DNA from: Saccharothrix sp. NRRL B-16314
GTDB lineage: Bacteria > Actinomycetota > Actinomycetes > Mycobacteriales > Pseudonocardiaceae
Length of the DNA: 64,000 nt
Direction of reading: 5' to 3'
NCBI RefSeq assembly: GCF_000716595.1
Contig: NZ_JNXC01000018.1
Span: 1 to 64,000 of the forward strand
Position numbers and translations under genes: made by a program
Shown: piece by piece, positions 53,186 through 63,247 of the stretch
Numbering within the stretch: the stretch's first letter is position 1
Layout of the letters: each line of letters starts with the position of its first letter
The notes under the pieces: model-generated
What the model was told of the DNA's origin: nothing
What the model saw: only the letters and a program-made list of their open reading frames with translations
Databases searched by the model: none

Positions 53186-53745
53186 CAGCGGGCCAGGTGG
53201 CGGGAACAGCGGCGGCCGGCCCGGTGCTCGGGCTGGTCGCCTCCGCGGCGGGCGGGGTGGAGCGGTGGCTGGTGGACGGCCTGGCGCGGCCGTTGGCCGA
53301 GCGGGGCTGGCGGCTGGCCGTCACGCTGACCCCGACCGTCGCCCGCTGGCTGGAGCCGCAGGCGGCGGCGCTCGCCGCGACGACGGACCTGCCGGTGCGC
53401 TCGACGTCGCGGCTGCCGACCGAGCCGAAACCGCACCCCGTGCCGGACGCGGTCGTGTTCGCGCCGGCGACGGCGAACTCACTGGCCAAGCTCGCCCTCG
53501 GGATCGGTGACAACCAGGCGCTGACGGTCCTGTGCGAGGCGTTGGGCCGCCGCACGCCGATGGTGGTGCTGCCGCAGCTGTCCGACGACCAGGCCGCCCA
53601 TCCCGCGTTCACCGGCCACTTGGCCGTGCTGCGCTCCGCCGGGGCGGTCCTCGCGACCGATCCCGGTTCGGTGCTCCGGGAACTGGACGGGGTTGCGCCA
53701 TTCGCCGCATTCGGGGAAAACGGGCGGAACGGCGCTCGCGGCTGA
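53182..53745 (+). CDS. Flavoprotein of the HFCD (Dfp/CoaC-like) family
   Basis: 187 residues from GTG at 53182, GTGA-overlapping rsmB; upstream frame is out-of-phase rsmB. The fold shows VLGLVASAAGGVERWLVDG, FAPATANSLAKLALGIGDN (FMN-binding, compare PATAN of CoaC) and a C-terminal FTGHLAVLRSAGAVLATDP. CoaBC is already present in this window, so this is a separate flavoprotein, perhaps a decarboxylase of another thiol or peptide; no substrate can be named. It precedes the LAL regulator by 36 bases. Confidence 0.82.
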   Translation: MTAGQVAGTAAAGPVLGLVASAAGGVERWLVDGLARPLAERGWRLAVTLTPTVARWLEPQAAALAATTDLPVRSTSRLPTEPKPHPVPDAVVFAPATANSLAKLALGIGDNQALTVLCEALGRRTPMVVLPQLSDDQAAHPAFTGHLAVLRSAGAVLATDPGSVLRELDGVAPFAAFGENGRNGARG

Positions 53746-53781
53746 ATTGACAGTCGGTCGAGATACGTAGCAGTCTGGATT

Positions 53782-56238
53782 GTGTCGAAATTGTACGGCC
53801 GGGATTGTGAATGGGCTTCGGTTCTCCGCTTCCTGTCCGCACCGGGTGGCCTGATGGCAATCGACGCGCCGCCGTGCTCCGGAAAATCGCTCCTGCTGCA
53901 CGAGTCGGTCCGCGCCGCCCGGGACCTCGGTTACACCGTCGTCCTGTCCTGCGGTGAGCACCTGGCCGCGTCCGCCGACGTGGCGCGCGCGCTCGACCGC
54001 GCCGACAGCGGCACGCTGATCGCGGTCGACCAGGCGCACCGCGACCCGGCCGCCCTGCTCGCCCTGCTGCCCCGGCTGCGGGCACGGCGGATCACCGCGA
54101 TGATCACGTTGACCAGCGCGTACGCGGGTTCCGAAGTGCGGGCCGCGCTGGCCGCGCACGGCTGCGTGCTCGAACTGGGACCGGTCGGCGATGACGTGAT
54201 CGGGCTGATGACCACCTCCCTCCTGGGTGCCACCCCGCACCCCGACCTGGCCTCGTTGGTCGCCACCGCGGGCGGCGACCCGCACCTGGCCGCCGAGCTG
54301 ATCACGGGGTTGCGCGAGGAAGGGCAGCTGGAGGTGGACGGGGGCGTGGCCCGGCTGCGCGGCGGGTGGCTGCCGCGCCGGGTGGGGGAGCTGGTGCGAG
54401 GACAGGTCGACGCGCTGTCCGCCGACGCCACCCGGTTGCTGAGGGTCGCCGCGGTGATTGGGCGGGTATTCCCTTTGCGTGAGGTTGTCACTCGAATGGG
54501 TGAAACTGTGGACGCCTTGCGACCGGCGGTGGCCGAAGTGCTCGCTTCCGGACTGGCGGTGCGAGTCGGTGAACGACTGGAGTTCGTCTCCGACTTGGTC
54601 TGGCGGGCCGTGGTGGAGTCGATGCCGGAATCGGTGCGGCACGCCCTGCGCCACGACACGGCCGTCCTGCGCGCGTCCCCCGATGAGCACGAGCCGGCGG
54701 GAGGCAGGGGAGTGGACGCCGTGGACGAGGTCCGGGCGTCGGCCGGGAACGGCAAGCTCGGCTCCGCCATCGCCCTGGCCCGCGAGAGCCTGGCGCAGGG
54801 CGTGCCCGCCGGCGCCGCCGCCGAGCTGCACGTGGTGCTGGGCGGCATCCTGCTGGCCGACGGGCGGCCCGCCGACGCGGCGGCCGAGATGGAGCACGCG
54901 GAGAAGGCCGAGGGTGTGCCCGAACCGCTGCGCCGGCTGGCGGCGGCGGGACGGCTGCTGTCGCTGTACTTCGCCACCGGCGTCCCGGCGGGCGCGTGGG
55001 CGATGACCATGCTGACGGCGCGGGAACGCGAGCCGAGCGACGCGGACGTGGTGATGGCCGCGACCGTCCACTCGTGCCTGGAGTGGAGCGCCGGGAACCT
55101 GGCCGAGGCCATGTACTGGGGCCGCGAGTCGACCCGGTGGGGAGTGGACCGGCCCACCGCGTGGTGGCAGTCGCAGGCCGCGGTGTCGCACGCGATGCGG
55201 CTGTCGGCGCTGGGCGAGTTCGAGCAGGCCGAACGCCTGGTGCGCGACCACGTCGCCGACGACGAGGACGAAGCGGTGACGACCGGTGCGCCGACCGCCC
55301 GGACCATCGCCCGCGCCAGGGTGCTCACCCAGGCCGGGCAGCTGGCCCTGGCGTCGGCCACCGCGGACGACGGCCTGTGCGCCGCCCGCGACCGCGGCCT
55401 GCGCATCCTGGTGCCGTTCGCGTCGACCGTGGCGGCGACGGTGGCGTTGCAGCGGGGCGACGTCGCCGCGGCGGCCGAGCACGTGCGCCGCTTCCGGGCC
55501 GACCTCGCGGCGGGCGAGGCGGTGCTGCACTCCGGCCAGTACGACTGGGTCGAGCTGCTGCTGGCGCACGCCGAGGGCGGGCCGGAGCGGGTCGTGGACC
55601 AGGCCCGTGAGCGGATCGCCGACGCCGGGGTCGTCCGCCGGATGCTCGTGGACGAGCCGGGCGCCGCGCCGTGGCTGGTGCGGCAGGCGTCCGCGGTCGG
55701 CGACCGGGAGCTGGCCGGTGACGTCGTCGGCGCGGCCGAGCGGCTGGCGACCGACAACCCCGGTTTCGCGGCGGTGTCGGTCGGCGCGGTCCACGCGCGG
55801 GCGTTGCTGGAGGGCAGCGCGGAGGAGTTGCTGGCGGCGGCCGGGCGGCACCGGCACCCGTGGGCCAGGGCGAACGCCAACGAGGACCTGGCCGTGCTGC
55901 TCGCCGAGGCCGGGGAGGCCGACCGCGCGGAGGCGCACACCACGCGGGCGTTGCGGATCTTCGAGCAGATGGGCGCGGACGGCGAGGTGGCCCGGTTGCG
56001 CGGGTGGTCCGATCCGACCGGGCCGCAGTGGCGGCGGCTGTCCGAGCCGGAGCGGGACATCGCCCGACTGGTCGGCGCCGGGATGACCAACCGGCAGGTG
56101 GCCAAGCAGCTGTACCTGTCCCCGCACACGGTGAACTACCACCTGCGGGGCATCTTCAAGAAGCTCGGCATCAGCTCACGGGTGGAGCTGGCGAGGTGGG
56201 CGCACGAGCAGGAGACCGCCGAGACCTCGACGGTCTGA
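53782..56238 (+). CDS. LuxR-family LAL transcriptional regulator
   Basis: 818 residues from GTG at 53782 (VSKLYGRDCEW); no ribosome binding site is visible, and a TTGACA lies at 53747-53752, so the mRNA could be leaderless. The N-terminal AAA domain has an imperfect Walker A, APPCSGKS at 29-36, and Walker B TLIAVDQAH near 78-86. A long helical-repeat middle region follows, then the LuxR helix-turn-helix (LSEPERDIARLVGAGMTNRQ, LSPHTVNYHLRGIFKKLGIS). LAL proteins often activate secondary metabolism. Its target here is unknown; it converges on the EntA-like gene. Confidence 0.92.
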   Translation: MSKLYGRDCEWASVLRFLSAPGGLMAIDAPPCSGKSLLLHESVRAARDLGYTVVLSCGEHLAASADVARALDRADSGTLIAVDQAHRDPAALLALLPRLRARRITAMITLTSAYAGSEVRAALAAHGCVLELGPVGDDVIGLMTTSLLGATPHPDLASLVATAGGDPHLAAELITGLREEGQLEVDGGVARLRGGWLPRRVGELVRGQVDALSADATRLLRVAAVIGRVFPLREVVTRMGETVDALRPAVAEVLASGLAVRVGERLEFVSDLVWRAVVESMPESVRHALRHDTAVLRASPDEHEPAGGRGVDAVDEVRASAGNGKLGSAIALARESLAQGVPAGAAAELHVVLGGILLADGRPADAAAEMEHAEKAEGVPEPLRRLAAAGRLLSLYFATGVPAGAWAMTMLTAREREPSDADVVMAATVHSCLEWSAGNLAEAMYWGRESTRWGVDRPTAWWQSQAAVSHAMRLSALGEFEQAERLVRDHVADDEDEAVTTGAPTARTIARARVLTQAGQLALASATADDGLCAARDRGLRILVPFASTVAATVALQRGDVAAAAEHVRRFRADLAAGEAVLHSGQYDWVELLLAHAEGGPERVVDQARERIADAGVVRRMLVDEPGAAPWLVRQASAVGDRELAGDVVGAAERLATDNPGFAAVSVGAVHARALLEGSAEELLAAAGRHRHPWARANANEDLAVLLAEAGEADRAEAHTTRALRIFEQMGADGEVARLRGWSDPTGPQWRRLSEPERDIARLVGAGMTNRQVAKQLYLSPHTVNYHLRGIFKKLGISSRVELARWAHEQETAETSTV

Positions 56239-56267
56239 CCTGCCCGCGCGCCGTCCCGGCCCGAGAC

Positions 56268-56325
56268 CTCCCGAGCCGGACACCTTCCGAGCCCGGGACC
56301 TCCCGAGCCCGGTTCCTTCCGGACC
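56268..56325. repeat. 16-bp tandem repeat between convergent genes
   Basis: Units CTCCCGAGCCGGACAC (56268-56283), CTTCCGAGCCCGGGAC (56284-56299) and CTCCCGAGCCCGGTTC (56300-56315) are followed by a partial fourth. The array fills most of the 88-base gap between the convergent LAL and EntA-like genes. No stem of terminator quality was seen. It probably reflects local duplication. Confidence 0.85.
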
Positions 56326-56326
56326 T

Positions 56327-56971
56327 TCAGGCCCCGACCGCGTCCGACATCGGGCCCGGGACCGGGTCGGAGATCACGAACCGGACCTCGTCGGCCACCG
56401 CCGACATGTCGGCCGGCGCGACGACCGCGCAGTGCACACCGTGCGCCGCGACCTCCACGGCGAGGCACTCGATGTACGCCACCGCCGCCGCCCGTGACGC
56501 CGCGTACGCCGCGATCCCCGACCGGGGCACCGCGACCACCTGCACGGGCACCATCACGATCGTCCCGTGACCCCGTTGGACCATCCGCGAGGCGACCGCC
56601 CGCGAGACGTTGAACACGCCGTCCACGTTGACGGCGAAACTGTGCGCCCAGTCCTCGTCGCTGACCGACAGGGCCGGACCCGGCCGCAACGCGCCCGCCG
56701 TGGTCACCAGCGCGTCGATCGGGCCGAACTCGCGTTCGACCTGGTCGACCAACGCGTCGACGGCTGCGCTCGACGTCACGTCGATCTGCCGCCCGGCGAT
56801 CCTCAACCCGTCGCCGTGCAGCCGTTCGACCAGGCCCGCGAGCCCGGCTCCGTCGCTGTCCACGGCCGCGACCAGAGCCCCTTGCCCGGCCAGCGACTCG
56901 ACCAGTTCCACGCCGAGCGGCGTGCAGGCTCCCGTGACCAGTGCGATCTTGTCGTGAAAATCGGCATTCAT
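56327..56971 (-). CDS. EntA/DhbA-like short-chain dehydrogenase with lost catalytic residues and internal deletion
   Basis: 214 residues from ATG at 56971-56969, versus about 250 for EntA-type 2,3-dihydro-2,3-dihydroxybenzoate dehydrogenases. The cofactor motif is TGACTPLG (13-20) and the EntA-like run VDGVFNVSRAVASRMVQRG and AVPRSGIAAYAASRAAAV is clear. The catalytic Ser position holds Val143 (PVQVV for the usual GSNAA) and the YxxxK Lys is Arg160 (Tyr156 kept). After APADMS the sequence jumps to VADEVRFVISD, which matches the EntA C-terminus, so about 40 residues are missing without a frame break. Normal SDR catalysis seems lost. It stands alone and converges on the LAL regulator gene; no other catechol-pathway gene is nearby. 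Confidence 0.8.
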   Translation of the reverse strand: MNADFHDKIALVTGACTPLGVELVESLAGQGALVAAVDSDGAGLAGLVERLHGDGLRIAGRQIDVTSSAAVDALVDQVEREFGPIDALVTTAGALRPGPALSVSDEDWAHSFAVNVDGVFNVSRAVASRMVQRGHGTIVMVPVQVVAVPRSGIAAYAASRAAAVAYIECLAVEVAAHGVHCAVVAPADMSAVADEVRFVISDPVPGPMSDAVGA

Positions 56972-57152
56972 CCCCAGTGCTCCCCAGTTGCTGCCCCCGC
57001 GCCGAACGTAATGGCCACCACACCGTCAGGGGAACTACTTGGGTGAGTAGTCGGAAAAGACCAGGTGGAAGGCGCGGGCCGGAACGGGGCGGCGACGCCG
57101 AACACGCCCTTGGGCAGGTCCGGGCAATCGCGGAAGCCTAGACTCACCAGCC

Positions 57153-57818
57153 GTGGTCCACCAGCCGATGATCGCCCCGAGCATCCTGTCCGCCGATTTC
57201 GCCCGACTCGCCGACGAGGCCGCCGCCGTGGCGACCGCGGACTGGCTGCACGTGGACGTCATGGACGCGCATTTCGTGCCGAACCTGACGATCGGCCTGC
57301 CGGTGGTGAAGTCGCTGCGCAAGGCGACCGACATCCCGCTGGACTGCCACCTGATGATCGAGGACCCGGACCGCTGGGCGGTCGGCTACGCGGAGGCCGG
57401 CGCGTACAACGTGACCGTGCACGTCGAGGCGGCGAACGACCCGGTGCGGCTGGCGAAGGACCTGCGCGCGGCGGGCGCGAAGGCCGGGCTGTCGCTCAAG
57501 CCGGGCACCACGCTGGAGTCCTGCGTGGACGTGCTCAAGCACTACGACACGCTGCTGGTCATGTCGGTGGAACCCGGCTTCGGCGGCCAGTCGTTCATGG
57601 CCGAGGTGCTGGACAAGGTGCGCGCCGCGCGCCGCATGGTCGACACCGGCCACCTCAAGCTCGTGATCGAGATCGACGGCGGCATCAACGCCGACACCAT
57701 CGAACAGGCCGCCGAGGCGGGCGTGGACTGCTTCGTGGCGGGGTCCGCCGTCTACGACGCCGCGGACCCCGGCGCGGCCCTGGAGCGGTTGCGCGCACAG
57801 GCGACGCGCGCCCGGTGA
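57153..57818 (+). CDS. rpe: Ribulose-phosphate 3-epimerase
   Basis: 221 residues from GTG at 57153. TIM-barrel motifs [32 protein letters not shown] (Asp and His metal ligands), [22 protein letters not shown] and [10 protein letters not shown] are all present. It interconverts ribulose- and xylulose-5-phosphate; ribulose-5-phosphate is also a riboflavin precursor used by RibBA in the same operon. It overlaps ribD by GTGA. The conserved actinobacterial rsmB-rpe order is interrupted here by three genes. Confidence 0.97.
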   Translation: MVHQPMIAPSILSADFARLADEAAAVATADWLHVDVMDAHFVPNLTIGLPVVKSLRKATDIPLDCHLMIEDPDRWAVGYAEAGAYNVTVHVEAANDPVRLAKDLRAAGAKAGLSLKPGTTLESCVDVLKHYDTLLVMSVEPGFGGQSFMAEVLDKVRAARRMVDTGHLKLVIEIDGGINADTIEQAAEAGVDCFVAGSAVYDAADPGAALERLRAQATRAR

Positions 57819-58828
57819 CCCCCGACGAGGCGATGGCGCTGGCCGTCGCGGCGAGCGAGCGGGTCAGGGGCACCACCAGCCCCAACCCGCCGGTCGGCTG
57901 CGTGATCCTGGACGCGGACGGGGTCCTCGTCGGCGAGGGCGCGACCCGGCCGCCGGGTGGGGCGCACGCCGAGGTCGTCGCGCTGGCGCAGGCAGGTGAG
58001 CGGGCGCGGGGCGGCACGGCGTTCGTCACGCTGGAGCCGTGCGCCCACCACGGCCGCACCCCGCCGTGCACCCGGGCGCTCCTCGACGCCGGTGTGGCCC
58101 GCGTGGTGCACGCCGTGGCGGACCCGAACCCGAAGGCCGCCGGGGGAGCGGACGTGCTGCGCGCCGCCGGTGTGCGCGTCGAGTCCGGCCTGCTCGCCGA
58201 GGACGTCGAACGCGGCCCGCTGCGCGCCTGGCTGCACTACGCGCGCACCGGACGCCCGCACGTGACGTGGAAGTACGCCGCCAGCTTCGACGGCCGGGTC
58301 GCCGCCGCCGACGGCACCAGCCGCTGGATCAGTTCAGAGGAGTCCCGGGCCGAGGTGCACGACTTCCGCACCAAGGTCGACGCGATCATGGTCGGCACCG
58401 GCACGGTCCGGGCCGACGACCCGCGGCTGACCGCGCGCGGACCGCGCCGGGGGCCGGACGTGGTCCGCCAGCCGCTGCGGGTCGTGGTGGGTACCGGGGA
58501 CCTGCCGCCGGGTGCCCGCGTCCTGGACGACGAGGCGGAGACCCTGCACCTGCGCACGCGCGACGCGGACGTGGTGCTCGGCGCGCTCGCCGCGCGAGGT
58601 GTGGTGGACGTGCTGCTGGAGGGCGGGCCTACGCTGGCGGGTGCGTTCGCCGGAGCGCGCCGCATCGACCGGGTGCTCGCGTACCTCGCGCCGAAGTTCC
58701 TCGGCGCGGGTCCGCCCGCCCTGGGGGACGCCGGGGTGTCGACCGTCACCGGCGCGGTCGCTTTGGTCGTGGAGCAGGTAAGCATGTGCGGGCTGGACGT
58801 GCGGATATCCGCAGTCCCCGCGCGTTGA
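57815..58828 (+). CDS. ribD: Bifunctional riboflavin deaminase/reductase RibD
   Basis: 337 residues from GTG at 57815; an open frame upstream is out-of-phase rpe. The N-terminal deaminase has GAHAEVVAL and [17 protein letters not shown] (zinc His, Cys, Cys), and the reductase half has [34 protein letters not shown] and [12 protein letters not shown]. It performs two early steps after GTP cyclohydrolase II. The ribE start follows nine bases later. Confidence 0.96.
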   Translation: MTPDEAMALAVAASERVRGTTSPNPPVGCVILDADGVLVGEGATRPPGGAHAEVVALAQAGERARGGTAFVTLEPCAHHGRTPPCTRALLDAGVARVVHAVADPNPKAAGGADVLRAAGVRVESGLLAEDVERGPLRAWLHYARTGRPHVTWKYAASFDGRVAAADGTSRWISSEESRAEVHDFRTKVDAIMVGTGTVRADDPRLTARGPRRGPDVVRQPLRVVVGTGDLPPGARVLDDEAETLHLRTRDADVVLGALAARGVVDVLLEGGPTLAGAFAGARRIDRVLAYLAPKFLGAGPPALGDAGVSTVTGAVALVVEQVSMCGLDVRISAVPAR

Positions 58829-58837
58829 GGAGGAACG

Positions 58838-59475
58838 GTGTTCACCGGGATCGTCGAGGAGTTGGGTGAGGTCGTCGCCGTCGTCGACCTGCCGGACGCG
58901 GCCCGCGTCACCATCGCGGGCCCGTTGGTGACGAGCGACGCGAAGCACGGCGACTCCATATCGGTCAACGGCGTGTGCCTCACGGTGGTGGACGTCGCCG
59001 ACGGCGTGTTCACCGCGGACGTGATGCGCGAGACGCTGACCCGCAGCAGCCTGGCCAAGATCGCCGAGGGCGAGAAGGTCAACCTGGAGCGCGCCGCCGC
59101 CGTCGGCCAGCGCCTGGGCGGCCACATCGTGCAGGGCCACGTGGACGGCACCGGCGTGGTGCTGGCCCGCGAGAAGGCCGAGCACTGGGAGATCGTCCAC
59201 ATCGGACTCCCGCCGGGCCTGGCCCGGTACGTTGTGGAGAAGGGCTCGATCACCGTGGACGGCGTCTCGCTGACCGTGGTGTCGGTGTCGGACGACGAAT
59301 TCACCGTCAGCCTCATCCCGACCACGCTGGAGCTGACCACCCTCGGCCGGCGCGCGCCGGGCGAGCACGTCAACCTGGAGGTGGACGTGCTGGCGAAGTA
59401 CGTCGAGCGGCTCGCAGCGCCCCATCTCCAGGGCACTCCCCTCCAGGACACACACCCTGCCGCCGAGGAGGCCCG

Positions 59476-59479
<4 letters not shown>
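58838..59479 (+). CDS. ribE: Riboflavin synthase alpha chain
   Basis: 213 residues from GTG at 58838 with GAGGAA upstream. It starts with the canonical [10 protein letters not shown] and has two homologous lumazine-binding barrels: [16 protein letters not shown] and [11 protein letters not shown] in the first, [16 protein letters not shown] and [21 protein letters not shown] in the second. It dismutates two lumazines to riboflavin. It overlaps ribBA. Also called ribC in mycobacteria. Confidence 0.97.
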
Positions 59480-61678
<2,199 letters not shown>

Positions 61679-61681
<3 letters not shown>

Positions 61682-61766
61682 GTCCTACCTCCAGAACGCG
61701 TGAGTCCTACGTTCGGAACAGCCGTGTCCTACGTTCGGAACGCATGAGTTCAACGTTCGCGTAGCC
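61679..61766 (+). repeat. Second cluster of the CGTTCGGAACG-type repeat, at the end of the rib operon
   Basis: Four units lie at 61679-61699, 61700-61723, 61724-61743 and 61744-61766; the last is degenerate. The cluster begins in the PH-gene stop codon. Bases 61724-61755 match 18273-18304 at 31 of 32 positions, and unit order is the same at both loci, so they derive from one ancestral array rather than from independent units. Confidence 0.85.
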
Positions 61767-61800
61767 GACGCGTGCTCGCGGCGGAAGCGCTGATCGTCGT

Positions 61801-61836
61801 GGTGCCGTTGGGGGACCGATGTCCGCCAACGGCACC
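61801..61836 (+). terminator. Hairpin likely terminating the rib operon
   Basis: Perfect 11-bp arms (GGTGCCGTTGG at 61801-61811 and 61826-61836) with a 14-base loop, followed by CTTGTAGG. It lies between the PH-domain gene and the peptidase gene. Confidence 0.65.
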
Positions 61837-61896
61837 CTTGTAGGGGTGCACGGCCCTCCCTAGGTTCGGGTGATCTACGAGCCTGGGAGCCCGCAC

Positions 61897-63234
61897 ATGC
61901 GCAGACGTTCAGTCCTCACCGGTGCCGCGGCGGTGGCGGGAGCGGTCACGTTCGGCCTGAACCCGGCCGCACGGGCGCAGCGGCCCGGCGCGTCGGACGT
62001 GCCCGACCTGGCTCTCGGCGACTACCCCGTGGTGGGGCGAGTGCGGGCGCACAAGGCGATGGAGCACCTGAGGGCGCTCAGCGAAGGCATCGGCCAGCGC
62101 ATCGGCGGCACGGAGTCCGAGCACCGCGCCCGTGACTACATCGCCTCCGTGCTCCGCGGTCTGCGGTACGACGTGACGCTCCAGCCGTTCGCCGTGCCGG
62201 ACAAGTACCTGTCCACGCTCGCCGTCGGCCCGGACACCTGGAACGCCGCCGCGTCACGGTTCGGCGCCCTCGGCGCGACCGCCACCGGCTCCCTGGTCGA
62301 CCTGGACAACGGCACGGCGCTGCCCGAAGACCTGACCGGGAAGATCGCGCTGCTGGTGAACCTCCCGACCGGCTCGACCGCGGTGCTGGACGCGGTGCGG
62401 CTTGGCGCGGCGGCCGTGCTGGTGGGCCGGGTGTCCGTCCCGCCGGCGGGCAAGACGGGCGCGTTCTCACCCACGTTGACCGCGAACGTCGCCGTGCCGG
62501 TGCTGGGCGTCGCGCAGGTGCACGTGGAACGGCTGCGCGCGGCCGGCGCCGGCACGCTGACCGTGTCCACCACCCACCTCGCGGGCCTGACGTCGTACAA
62601 CGTGATCGCCGACCGGCCCGCGACGTTCCCCGGCCAGGACGACGGCGTGGTCATGGTGACCGCCCACTACGACAGCGTGCCCGGCTCACCCGGAGCGAAC
62701 GACGACGGCAGCGGCACGGTCCTGACCCTCGAACTGGCCCGCGTGCTGCGCCACCTGCCGACGCACAAGGCGTTGCGGTTCGCGCTGTGGGGCTCGGAGG
62801 AGCAGGGCCCCCTCGGCTCCCGCCACTACGTCAACCAGCTGTCCGACGCGGACGCGGCGCGCATCGCGGGCGTGTTCCAGAACGACATGGTCGCCACCAG
62901 CCACGGCCCCGCGACCGCCTACTGGCTGCTGTCCGTGGACGGCGGCGACAACGCCACCACCGCACAGGTAGCCGCCGCCGCCACCCGACTCGGCTACGGC
63001 GCACAGGTCCACGGCCCCGTGCCGCGCGGCAGCAGCGACCACGTGCCGTTCCACGAGCGCAAGATCGCCGCCGCGAACTTCAGCTGGCGCGGCGAGGCAG
63101 GCCCCCACCAGCTGGAACCGCTCTACCACACGCCCGAGGACACGATCGCCCAGAACGTGAGCCCGGACCGCCTCCAGATCTCGATGGAGCTCATCGGCGC
63201 CGCCGCCTACCGTCTGGCCCGCACACGCGGCTGA
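61897..63234 (+). CDS. Secreted M28-family metallopeptidase with Tat-like signal
   Basis: 445 residues from ATG at 61897 (MRRRSVLTGAAAVAGAV); the GTG-led extension to 61870 would precede the signal peptide. The Arg-rich start and AARAQ cleavage region suggest Tat export. A protease-associated domain (LPEDLTGKIALLVNLPTGS to VPVLGVAQVHV) is inserted before the catalytic core with zinc ligands in VTAHYDSVPGSPGANDDGSG, GSEEQGPLGS, QNDMVATSHG and LYHTPEDT. It is an aminopeptidase-type enzyme of unknown specificity. It stands alone after the rib operon. Confidence 0.93.
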   Translation: MRRRSVLTGAAAVAGAVTFGLNPAARAQRPGASDVPDLALGDYPVVGRVRAHKAMEHLRALSEGIGQRIGGTESEHRARDYIASVLRGLRYDVTLQPFAVPDKYLSTLAVGPDTWNAAASRFGALGATATGSLVDLDNGTALPEDLTGKIALLVNLPTGSTAVLDAVRLGAAAVLVGRVSVPPAGKTGAFSPTLTANVAVPVLGVAQVHVERLRAAGAGTLTVSTTHLAGLTSYNVIADRPATFPGQDDGVVMVTAHYDSVPGSPGANDDGSGTVLTLELARVLRHLPTHKALRFALWGSEEQGPLGSRHYVNQLSDADAARIAGVFQNDMVATSHGPATAYWLLSVDGGDNATTAQVAAAATRLGYGAQVHGPVPRGSSDHVPFHERKIAAANFSWRGEAGPHQLEPLYHTPEDTIAQNVSPDRLQISMELIGAAAYRLARTRG

Positions 63235-63247
63235 ACGACGGGACGGC

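Noticed and set aside
57024..57152. FMN riboswitch upstream of the rpe-rib operon
   Set aside because: The conserved FMN-aptamer strings were not found; the rib genes are expressed from behind rpe.
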